Source: Chlamydiales bacterium
Lineage (GTDB): Bacteria > Chlamydiota > Chlamydiia > Chlamydiales > Simkaniaceae
NCBI GenBank assembly: GCA_024233515.1
Contig: JACKPO010000004.1
Coordinates: forward strand, 1 to 64,000
Length of the DNA: 64,000 bases
Reading direction: 5' to 3'
The translations under genes were made by a program, and so were the position numbers. This document shows, piece by piece, positions 26,488 through 34,130 of the stretch. Position 1 is the stretch's first letter; the number at the start of each line of letters is the position of its first letter. Below the pieces are notes generated by a model that did no database searches, was not told the DNA's origin, and worked only from the letters and a program-made list of their open reading frames with translations.

Positions 26488-27372
26488 ATGAAGAATAAAA
26501 TCCAGCTCAAAAACACCTCCCCCCTTGGCGAGCCTTTAGTGGCGACCTTCCTCCCAGAAGGAGGGATGAACCTTGTGAGCTATAAGCTCGGGGAGATCGA
26601 GGTGATCGCCCAAACGACCCGCCCCCTCTATGAAGAGCGGAAGGCGGGGCTCGGCGCCCTCATCGGCCCCCACTTCCACGAAAGGCAAGAGGTGCCCGGA
26701 GGATATGACGAATCCCTCTTCCCCCATATCGCCAAGGGGAAGGCTGAAGGGCGAAAAGATCCCTTCTCTCATGGAATTGGGCGGTACGTCCCCTGGAAGT
26801 ATGTGGCGAGCGAGACCCAAGTGAAGGCAAAACTCACCGGCGATGACCTCTACCATGGAGTCCCCCTTAAAGTTTTCGAAGGACAAGATTTTTCCATGAC
26901 CTACGAGGCCCGCCTCCTCCCCACCGGTCTCTTCATCGAATATCAAGTGGAGAGTGAAAAACCCTCCGTCATCGGTCTCCACTATTACTATGCCTTTTCA
27001 GGGAAAGGGACACTCCACGGCGCGGTTCAACAAGAGTACCGGGTTAAAAATGAATGGAAACCAATCCCCAAAGAGTGGATCAACGGCAAAGAAAACCATC
27101 TCGACTTTCCCCTCCCCCAAGAAGCCGACTTTGGGTTTCTCCCAGCGAAGAAAACCCCCAACGAACACGATTACCACCTCATCCTTGATACAGAAAGCTA
27201 CTCCCTCCATATCGATTATAACGCGGCGTCAAAAGAGGAGATCTCCTGCCAGGTCTACCAACCGAAAGGGGCTTCCTACGTCTGCATCGAACCTCTTTCG
27301 GCAAAAAGTCCACCCCATCCCCTTCTAAACCGAAGTACCCTCGAGGTCAAACTCGAAATCTTCACGAAATGA
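26488..27372 (+). CDS. Galactose-mutarotase-like (aldose 1-epimerase fold) protein
   Basis: 294 residues of beta-sandwich type. The features are PEGGMNLVSYKLGEIEVI, GALIGPHFH, the catalytic-site-like HGIGRYVPW near residue 93, and YVCIEPLSAK near the end, where the family has its catalytic Glu. It probably interconverts sugar anomers or hexose-6-phosphates. The last 102 bases (27263-27364) are duplicated at 28924-29026 on the far side of an inserted ATPase gene. The copy here still gives a normal C-terminus. Codon use is GC-richer than in the inserted gene. Confidence 0.7.
   Translation: MKNKIQLKNTSPLGEPLVATFLPEGGMNLVSYKLGEIEVIAQTTRPLYEERKAGLGALIGPHFHERQEVPGGYDESLFPHIAKGKAEGRKDPFSHGIGRYVPWKYVASETQVKAKLTGDDLYHGVPLKVFEGQDFSMTYEARLLPTGLFIEYQVESEKPSVIGLHYYYAFSGKGTLHGAVQQEYRVKNEWKPIPKEWINGKENHLDFPLPQEADFGFLPAKKTPNEHDYHLILDTESYSLHIDYNAASKEEISCQVYQPKGASYVCIEPLSAKSPPHPLLNRSTLEVKLEIFTK
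27263..27364 (+). repeat. Direct repeat, copy 1 (3' end of the mutarotase-like gene)
   Basis: About 102 bases nearly identical to 28924-29026 in the same orientation, starting CGAAAGGGGCTTCCTACG and ending ATCTTCA. Differences are a few substitutions and small indels around CCTCTTTCGG and CTTCTAAACC. The two copies bracket the ATPase gene. Confidence 0.85.
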
Positions 27373-28780
27373 GGGTTGTCCAATCGATGATGGAATCGAA
27401 ATAGTCTTGAAGAATGACTTCATCTTTAACACTACCAACATGAATAAGTACAGGACGATATGAAACATGTTTTGGGATCCCGAGTGCCTTGATTTTTCTC
27501 TTCATTTCCTCAATCACTTCGACTCCAATAGGGTTTCTAGAAAACTTGACCTCACAAATATAGAGGGTGTTTTTGGCTTGAATAAGATAGTCAATTTGAC
27601 ACCCTTTTCGCTCTCTTGTTTTTGTCTGAAAATAAGGCCCATCATAATCATATTCTTCCGGTCGGATATACAAAAGTGGAAATAAATCCCAGCCATTGTT
27701 CACAACAAGATTTTCAAACTGAAATCCCATAATGATATCCCAACTTGTAGAAGAGAAAACTGAACTTTTTTTAAACTTCCCTTTGATTATTTTTTCCTTA
27801 TTTGGGCCAATATATTTCAAATAAAATCGGAGGTAATTATCACTTAATCGGTATTTCCTTAAATTTCCCGTTTTTCCTGTTTTTAAATCCCAAGTATAAT
27901 CCGCAGAGATGAATCCCGACTTTGTTAAATCACGGATATATTCTGAAATTTGTCTCCCATTAGACCGCTGAATTTTATCACAGATTTCCCCCTGAGTAAG
28001 TGACGATGTACTCGCCAAAACTTTAACAATGTCTTTGACCGTCTCATTTTTCTTAGAGAAGAGATCATTAAAGATACGATCGAATTCATTAAAGAGTAGC
28101 CCTTCTTCAGAAAAGCATAATCGTTGAATATTTTCTTCAGCCGTCCATTCTGGATGAATCGACTCAAGATATTTTGGAACTCCCCCAGTTACACTAAGAA
28201 GTTTAAGCTTTTCATAAGAGGATATCCCCTTCTTTCTCCAAAATTTCACACAATCTTTAATCGAAAGCTCTCGTAGCGTTAAGGTTAAATCGATACGTCC
28301 GAAAAAGCCGGTGCTATTTAAGATATTCTCATCGATCCAGCTTGCAATCGAACTCGCAACAATTAGAACCAACTTTGGATTTTTCTCAAAGAACCGATCC
28401 CAAGCTATTTTTAGTTTTCCAAGAAACGCCGGATCTTTTGATCCCATCCAAGCAATCTCATCAAGGGCAATGAGAACACGCCCTTTTTCTACTTCTTTTC
28501 CTAAAATCCAAAAAAGTTCGCTCCAATCTTTACTTTTCAATTGAGGGAGCCCCTGTTCTCCCATTTGCCTGGAAAACTCCTCTTTCTGAATTTGATCAGT
28601 AATCCCTTTGGTTGGAGGGATCCCCGTAAACATTAACTTTTTTTCAAAATGTTTAGAAAATTCTGCAATAAGCCGACTCTTGCCGATACGTCTCCGCCCT
28701 CGAATAGCGACAAAACTAGCTTTCTTTCGATTCAGCAGATTCAAAAGCGTTTTCAGCTCCTCTTCTCTTCCAACAAACAC
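27362..28780 (-). CDS. ATPase of the archaeal-type (AAA + DUF234/PD-(D/E)xK) family
   Basis: 472 residues. The N-terminal FVGREEELKTLLNLL leads to a Walker A GRRRIGKSRL, Walker B-like VLIALDEIAWM, and sensor-region LVLIVASSIASWI. The C-terminal 130 residues look like a restriction-fold nuclease domain: GCQIDYLIQAKNTLYICEVKFSR, giving the D...ExK pattern. Start is GTG 28780 with GAGGA ahead of it. The gene is visibly AT-richer than its neighbours and is bracketed by a 103-base duplication of host sequence, so it was inserted. The function of this family is not established. Confidence 0.85.
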   Translation of the reverse strand: MFVGREEELKTLLNLLNRKKASFVAIRGRRRIGKSRLIAEFSKHFEKKLMFTGIPPTKGITDQIQKEEFSRQMGEQGLPQLKSKDWSELFWILGKEVEKGRVLIALDEIAWMGSKDPAFLGKLKIAWDRFFEKNPKLVLIVASSIASWIDENILNSTGFFGRIDLTLTLRELSIKDCVKFWRKKGISSYEKLKLLSVTGGVPKYLESIHPEWTAEENIQRLCFSEEGLLFNEFDRIFNDLFSKKNETVKDIVKVLASTSSLTQGEICDKIQRSNGRQISEYIRDLTKSGFISADYTWDLKTGKTGNLRKYRLSDNYLRFYLKYIGPNKEKIIKGKFKKSSVFSSTSWDIIMGFQFENLVVNNGWDLFPLLYIRPEEYDYDGPYFQTKTRERKGCQIDYLIQAKNTLYICEVKFSRNPIGVEVIEEMKRKIKALGIPKHVSYRPVLIHVGSVKDEVILQDYFDSIIDWTTLIS

Positions 28781-28923
28781 CTAATCCTCAGCAACTTAGC
28801 AGTTAATCGACCTTTTATATACCATAAAACAAGCACTTTCCAGATTTCATGGTACCAAAAATCGCTTATTAATGTACCATGAAATTTGTCTTTCTTGATT
28901 TTAGGTGTATATCCAGAATTAAT
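27365..28923. mobile_element. Single-gene insertion carrying the DUF234-type ATPase
   Basis: A 1559-base segment between the two copies of the mutarotase 3' end. It contains only the minus-strand ATPase and, upstream of it, a long inverted repeat (28845-28884). No transposase or terminal inverted repeats are visible. The insertion is inferred from the flanking duplication and from the different base composition. Confidence 0.6.
28845..28884. promoter_or_regulatory. Inverted repeat upstream of the ATPase gene
   Basis: TTTCATGGTAC and GTACCATGAAA, perfect 11-base arms separated by 18 bases, lie 65-105 bases upstream of the ATPase start on the minus strand. They could be an operator or a hairpin. 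Confidence 0.5.
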
Positions 28924-29026
28924 CGAAAGGGGCTTCCTACGTCTGCATCGAACTCTTCTTCCGCAAAAAGTCCACCCCATCCCCTCTTAAACCGAAGTAC
29001 CCTCGAGGTCAAACTCGAGATCTTCA
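28924..29026 (+). repeat. Direct repeat, copy 2 (decayed fragment of the mutarotase gene 3' end)
   Basis: A 103-base copy of 27263-27364 with one extra base near CTCTTCTTCCGC, which breaks the frame (a vestigial gene end). It lies between the ATPase gene and the 877-residue gene. Confidence 0.85.
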
Positions 29027-29041
29027 GCTGAGATCGCCTTC

Positions 29042-31675
29042 TTATTTTTTGTCCAAAAGAGCTGCTTTTTCTCCAAAGAGCTCTCTCAGCTTTGTCCGAT
29101 TCTCTAGAGTGAGCTCACTGAATTCGGCCTTATCATGGATCTTAGGAATAAGTTGAATCAAATGGGGAATATCCTCTGATTCCTTACTTAATTGCTCTAC
29201 ATAACGGTCTGTCAAGGGAAAGACAACCTGATCCCTAAATTCAGCGCGGAGAAAAAGCTCCTCTTTTTGATCGAGTTCCTTGAGATCTAATAAGAATCCC
29301 TTTTCCACAATTCCAGAGCGAAATTTATCCGCAGCACCTTCCGCATCATATGCAAAGGGCACGCCTTCGATTTTCTTAAGCGCGGCCTTGAGGGATGTTT
29401 CGACCTGAGAAGTGACCAGCGCTGTTCGATCCTGATGAACAACACAGGAAAAAGGGACGATGCGCGAAAGGGCATATGAACCCGCACATTTTAGGAGAAC
29501 ATTACTTATTTGATCATGCTTACCCCCAGTAAAGGCAGTCCCTAGGTCAAGCCTTACCCCTTTGAAAAGGAGAGTTTGATACCACAGGAGTTGGCGTTCT
29601 GACAGCTTCTCAATCGTTACTGAATGTAGATCAAGCCACTGCACATCACCTGAAATAAATTGCTCAGGACGCATACAGGGAAGATCAAGCGGAATGAATC
29701 GCTTGACAAAAGCTAGTTTAATACTATCCTCTAGAGAATCCCAATACGAAGTGTCTTTGCCACTGGTCAAGGATTCTTGTTTCTCTAATACAATATGCCA
29801 GGCGCGGACTTCATTAGACGTCATCTCTTCAATGGACTGAGGCGTTAACCTTTTGATTAATTCGGGAAGCTCAGGGCAAGAGAGTTTAAGTTTATAGATA
29901 GCAATATGCAAACTCGCATCAGCATATCCATAGATAGGTTTCGCCTGCAATATTTCACTTAACAATAGTTTCACTCTGTCCTTATCCTTTTCATCATAAT
30001 AAAGGTTAAAGTAAGGAATATCTATTCCCTTTTTTAGAGCAGCGATTAATAAAGAGAGATCGCCCAAAGTTTGAGCCTGAGTTATCCTAGTGTAATCTTT
30101 CTCTAGATGATCGATCGCCCACTGCACCTCCTCAGTGGTATATTGCGCAGGGCGGTTAGCCATATCACCTCTCACCAACTCAATTACCATTTCATCTGGA
30201 ATTTTCTTTTCAAGCTTCAAGGCATCAAATTGTTGGAGCAATGCAAGGAGGGCATGAGGAGGAACAAACTTCAGAGATGTCTTATCTAAAACCGCATGCC
30301 ATGCGACCAACTGAGCATGGGTCAGCTTTGGCACTTCTTCTCGCGTTAATGCTTGTGCACACACTTCCAAAGATGGGATAGGTGGTTGCTTCTGGTTGAT
30401 CTCCAGGGTATTGGTGCCTTCAGAAAGATAGAAATAGAGAGGGTTAGCCGCGTAGAATCGGTACAACGCATCGATCTCCTCTGCTCCCTCTTCAATTTGA
30501 TAATCGATTTTGAATAGAGGGGGCATGATCCCTTCTTTCAGGTAGTATAAAATAAGCTGACACTCTTCTTTAGAAATGATGAAAATAACTTGATCTTTTA
30601 TCAATTCCTCTCTAAAAAACTTATGTTCTTCAGATGAAAAGTGCGCTGGTTTCGTGAATATCTCTGTAATAAGATTATCGTAGCTAACATCCGCTAGGTT
30701 CATCCGAACAAAATGTTTCATAAAAGCCAATTGCGTATGAACGTCTAGTTTTTGAAACTTCCCACCATGAGAAACAAAGGCTCGATGCCAAGCAAGGGCA
30801 ATATGAGAGGGCATCTTTTCAACAACCTGAGGAGTCAACGCTCCACGGAGTTCTTTAAATGTTGGGAGTGGATCTTTATGCTTAAGCCATCCTTTTTCAG
30901 AGTTTGATCCATAAGCATAGATGGGAGCTTCCTGATAGAGCTGGTACATCACCTCCTTTAGAGGATCGATTTCCTCACCTTCTAAAAAAGCCTTCTCGTC
31001 GAACTTAAAAATGGGGATCTTGTTCTTAATGGCATATTGGATTACATTGGAAACCTCGTCCTTCAGGAGTACTTGATCTAACCCCAACAGCCAGCATAGT
31101 TGATTTTTCGGATACTTTTGAGGGCTCTCTAACATGGTATTTTGATCTGGGATGATTTCATCGGTATTCAATCCAATAAACCATGGAATAAAAGGGAGGT
31201 TTTTCCCAAAAAATTCCTTGGCTAGCCCGATTTTCTCTTCCTTACTTAAGGCAGCGCAAGCCTTTGGATCGTTGTAAAGTCTAGCATGCTCCAGCACCAA
31301 CGGAGAACACGCGGATATTTTGGTCACAATGAGTGAGAAAACAAGGGTCGCTGCTGTCGCAGTTAAGGTGAGTTGTGGAGGAAGGGGAGAAATGTTTTTG
31401 CCATATTTCCCTATCGCATAGGAGGTAAAAAGGGCGACTCCCACTAAAAGAGCCCCTTTTTCCAAAAGGTGGAACTGCTCAGGATCCTGCCGACGACAAA
31501 AATCATGGAGGACAGAGGAGGCCACAAGCGTACCTTCTGTGAGCAGTAGCCCTTGCTTTGAAAGGTTTGGGAAGTGAGCAACAAAACGAGGCGTATTGGC
31601 AACAATTGCCAGAGCACCAAACGCAGCGCCTTGGATAAACGTTTTTTGAATAAAAGATTTTTGGATTGGGTCCAT
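29042..31675 (-). CDS. Large membrane-anchored protein with three internal ~165-aa repeats
   Basis: 877 residues. Residues 10-120 are a paired-hydrophobic membrane module paralogous to the N-terminus of the 14928-16172 product. Residues from about 205 to 715 hold three diverged repeats. Each unit has IPIFKFDE/MPPLFKID/IDIPYFNLYYDE-type segments, then PIYAY, PLYFY or PIYGY (251, 412, 580), then LTPxxxxxMxxxxxxAWH (AWH at 295, 458, 625). Helical content suggests a solenoid. No known family. The membrane module plus repeat region fits an inclusion-membrane or host-facing protein, by inference. A minus-strand terminator lies just upstream (31727-31757). Confidence 0.65.
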   Translation of the reverse strand: MDPIQKSFIQKTFIQGAAFGALAIVANTPRFVAHFPNLSKQGLLLTEGTLVASSVLHDFCRRQDPEQFHLLEKGALLVGVALFTSYAIGKYGKNISPLPPQLTLTATAATLVFSLIVTKISACSPLVLEHARLYNDPKACAALSKEEKIGLAKEFFGKNLPFIPWFIGLNTDEIIPDQNTMLESPQKYPKNQLCWLLGLDQVLLKDEVSNVIQYAIKNKIPIFKFDEKAFLEGEEIDPLKEVMYQLYQEAPIYAYGSNSEKGWLKHKDPLPTFKELRGALTPQVVEKMPSHIALAWHRAFVSHGGKFQKLDVHTQLAFMKHFVRMNLADVSYDNLITEIFTKPAHFSSEEHKFFREELIKDQVIFIISKEECQLILYYLKEGIMPPLFKIDYQIEEGAEEIDALYRFYAANPLYFYLSEGTNTLEINQKQPPIPSLEVCAQALTREEVPKLTHAQLVAWHAVLDKTSLKFVPPHALLALLQQFDALKLEKKIPDEMVIELVRGDMANRPAQYTTEEVQWAIDHLEKDYTRITQAQTLGDLSLLIAALKKGIDIPYFNLYYDEKDKDRVKLLLSEILQAKPIYGYADASLHIAIYKLKLSCPELPELIKRLTPQSIEEMTSNEVRAWHIVLEKQESLTSGKDTSYWDSLEDSIKLAFVKRFIPLDLPCMRPEQFISGDVQWLDLHSVTIEKLSERQLLWYQTLLFKGVRLDLGTAFTGGKHDQISNVLLKCAGSYALSRIVPFSCVVHQDRTALVTSQVETSLKAALKKIEGVPFAYDAEGAADKFRSGIVEKGFLLDLKELDQKEELFLRAEFRDQVVFPLTDRYVEQLSKESEDIPHLIQLIPKIHDKAEFSELTLENRTKLRELFGEKAALLDKK

Positions 31676-31726
31676 GAATTTCCTCTGATGGTTTGTTTGG
31701 GGAGAATCCTACCATATCAAAAAAAA

Positions 31727-31757
31727 GGATGCAAGAAGTGATCTCTTCCTTGCATCC
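31727..31757 (-). terminator. Rho-independent terminator, minus strand, in a divergent gap
   Basis: On the minus strand GGATGCAAG and CTTGCATCC form a 9-bp stem extended by AAG/CTT inside, followed by eight T (31726-31719). It faces left, ahead of the 877-residue gene, in the 120-base gap between two divergent genes. It may block antisense transcription or act as an attenuator. Confidence 0.65.
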
Positions 31758-31795
31758 CAAGGGAAATTAGGTTAGAAGGGGGGAAAAGGTGTTTT

Positions 31796-33400
31796 ATGGT
31801 GAAGAAAGTTGTCATTCTTGGAGCGGGATTTGGAGGGGTCTATACGGCCATGCATCTCCAAAAGTATTTGAAGAAAACAAAAGAGCCGTTCGAGATCACC
31901 ATTGTGAACCGAGAAAACTACTTTGTTTTCCAGCCAATGCTTGCAGAGATTGTCGGAGGATCACTGGGGATTTTGGATACGATCAATCCGATCGCCAAGC
32001 TCCTTAAGAAAACGCAGCTCTATGTCCGAGAAGTCGACTCGATCGACATCGAAAACAAAAAAATCTATCTCTCCCCTAAATTTTCCCATAAAGCAAAAGA
32101 GCTCCCCTTCGATCATCTTGTGTTAGGGCTGGGGACGGTCACTGACTTCCGCGGCATGGCGGGGCTCCATGAACATGCTCTCCCTTTTAAGAACCTTGCC
32201 GATAGCATCCAAATCCGCAACCAAGTGATCGATGTAATGGAAATGGCTGCTCGAACAGAAAATCCTACGATGAAAAGGAAGCTCCTCACCTTTGTAGTGG
32301 GCGGCGGCGGATTTTCTGGAACAGAAGTGGTTGCCGAAGTGAATGACCTTGTCCATCAACTCTCAAGAAATTATCCTGAAATCGACCAGAATCTAATTCG
32401 GGTCATCCTCATCCATAGTAAAGATCGTCTGATGGATCGGGAAATGCCTGAATCCTTGGGGCGGTATGCTGAAAAGCTGTTGAAAAAGCGGGGCGTTGAG
32501 TTCCGTTTTGGGTGTCATTTGAAATCGGCCACTCCAGAAGAAGCCCTTCTCGATACCGGAGAACATATCCCAACAAAAACCGTGATCTCAACCGTTCCCT
32601 CTTCCCCCAATCCCTTGATCGAAAATCTCCCTTTAAAACTTGAAAAAGGGAAAATCGTGACCGATGCAGGAATGCAAGCGGAAGGGACCGACCATATCTG
32701 GGCGATTGGAGATTGCGCTGCCATCCCCAACCTTGCAGGAAAAGGAATTTGCCCCCCAACGGCGCAGTTTGCTATTCGTGAAGCGAAGGTATTGGCACAC
32801 AACATCGCCGCCTCCCTTTCGGGCTGGGAAAAGAAAGAGTTTCGCTTCAAAGCACTCGGGATGATGGGAGCCCTCGGTCACCACTCGGCTGTCGCAGAAC
32901 TCTTTGGGAAATTTAGATTTTCAGGTCTCCTTGCTTGGATGATGTGGCGCGCAATTTATTGGATAAAACTCCCTGGAATAAGCCGTAAAATTAAAGTGGC
33001 TCTCTCATGGATACTCGATACGATGATTCCGATTGAACCGGTTCAAATCAAAGCAGCGGCCTCCCAAGGGATTGCCCAGCTCCACTTCGAAACAGATGAG
33101 ATCATCTTCCACGAAGGGGATGTCGGCGACTACCTTTATATTATCGTTAATGGAGAAGTCGAAGTTTACCAACAGCAGAATGGAGAGAAAAAGGTGTTCG
33201 CCAAACTGGGCAAAGGGGAATACTTTGGAGAGATGGCCCTCTTAAACCAACGATCACGCACTGCCTCTGTCAAATGTCTCTCCCCTGTTGATGTCTTAGC
33301 CCTCAAGAAAAGTGACTTTGGGATTCTGATCTCCAACTTTTCTCAGCTTCGTAAAGATTTTGAGACAACAGAAAAAACTCGTCGTCGAGAAATCGGTTAA
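31796..33400 (+). CDS. Type II NADH dehydrogenase fused to a cyclic-nucleotide-binding domain
   Basis: 534 residues. Residues 1-400 are an NDH-2: FAD motif VVILGAGFGGVYTAMHL, the quinone-site segment near NYFVFQPMLAEIVGG, NAD motif FVVGGGGFSGTEVVAEV and the FAD tail WAIGDCAAIPN. Residues 415-520 are a cNMP-binding domain with EGDVGDYLYIIVNGEVEVY and the phosphate-binding cassette FGEMALLNQRSRTASV, whose Arg and Glu are intact. It transfers electrons from NADH to quinone at the inner membrane face. The added domain implies control by cAMP or another ligand. Confidence 0.9.
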   Translation: MVKKVVILGAGFGGVYTAMHLQKYLKKTKEPFEITIVNRENYFVFQPMLAEIVGGSLGILDTINPIAKLLKKTQLYVREVDSIDIENKKIYLSPKFSHKAKELPFDHLVLGLGTVTDFRGMAGLHEHALPFKNLADSIQIRNQVIDVMEMAARTENPTMKRKLLTFVVGGGGFSGTEVVAEVNDLVHQLSRNYPEIDQNLIRVILIHSKDRLMDREMPESLGRYAEKLLKKRGVEFRFGCHLKSATPEEALLDTGEHIPTKTVISTVPSSPNPLIENLPLKLEKGKIVTDAGMQAEGTDHIWAIGDCAAIPNLAGKGICPPTAQFAIREAKVLAHNIAASLSGWEKKEFRFKALGMMGALGHHSAVAELFGKFRFSGLLAWMMWRAIYWIKLPGISRKIKVALSWILDTMIPIEPVQIKAAASQGIAQLHFETDEIIFHEGDVGDYLYIIVNGEVEVYQQQNGEKKVFAKLGKGEYFGEMALLNQRSRTASVKCLSPVDVLALKKSDFGILISNFSQLRKDFETTEKTRRREIG

Positions 33401-33416
33401 GGAGTATATTAGCCGT

Positions 33417-34067
33417 ATGGACATTTGGCTCGATACCGTAGATACAAAACTCATTTCTCTGGCAAGTAAATTGGGAATCCTTTCAGGGGTCACAACCAAT
33501 CCTTCCATCATTGGAAAGTCAGAGCAAACTCTCGAAGAAAATCTCAAGCAGATTCTCAAGTGTCAAAGTGGTCCCGTTACGGCGCAAGTCACAGCAGCTG
33601 ATCACTCTTCGATTGTCGAACAAGCTGAGACCCTACGTGAGTTTTCCGAACGGATCGTTGTCAAGATCCCGGTGACCCAAGAGGGACTGAAAGCGATGAA
33701 CGCCCTTTCCCACCTAGAGATTCCGATCATGGCCACCGCCATCTTCACCCCCTACCAGGCCCTTCTCGCCTGCCATAACGGCGTCAAATATATCGCTCCC
33801 TACTACTCACGGATGAGCGCCCCCCTCGACACCATCGAAGGGATCCTCCTCACCCTCGACCGGTACGATTTCACCACCGAGATGGTCGTTGCTTCCCTTA
33901 ATACCTCCGAAGATCTCGACGACTGCTTCCACCTCGGGGTCGACGCCGTCACCCTCAAAGAGGAGATCTTCAATCGCCTTATAGAAGACCAGAGTGGCAC
34001 CTTCGAAGCCCTTGACGCATTCTCCAAAGACTGGAAGTCAGGAAAACCCTCTAAACTTCTCCCATAA
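33417..34067 (+). CDS. Transaldolase / fructose-6-phosphate aldolase-type enzyme
   Basis: 216 residues from ATG 33417, the size of the small TalC/FSA subfamily. The opening is MDIWLDTVDTKLISLASKLG. TTNPSIIG is the conserved loop, TAQVTAAD a barrel strand, the Schiff-base lysine is in ERIVVKIPVTQEG, and the phosphate region is ATAIFTPYQALLA. The frame is open back to 33360, inside the previous gene, but the family starts at MDIWLDT and AAGGAG overlaps the upstream stop, so I chose 33417. It acts in the pentose phosphate pathway or in F6P cleavage. Likely co-transcribed with the NDH-2 gene. Confidence 0.9.
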   Translation: MDIWLDTVDTKLISLASKLGILSGVTTNPSIIGKSEQTLEENLKQILKCQSGPVTAQVTAADHSSIVEQAETLREFSERIVVKIPVTQEGLKAMNALSHLEIPIMATAIFTPYQALLACHNGVKYIAPYYSRMSAPLDTIEGILLTLDRYDFTTEMVVASLNTSEDLDDCFHLGVDAVTLKEEIFNRLIEDQSGTFEALDAFSKDWKSGKPSKLLP

Positions 34068-34130
34068 AATCTTTGATTTTAATCACCCAACCCCTTAAAA
34101 TGCTCGAAAAATCATTCGGGGAAGCCCAAG

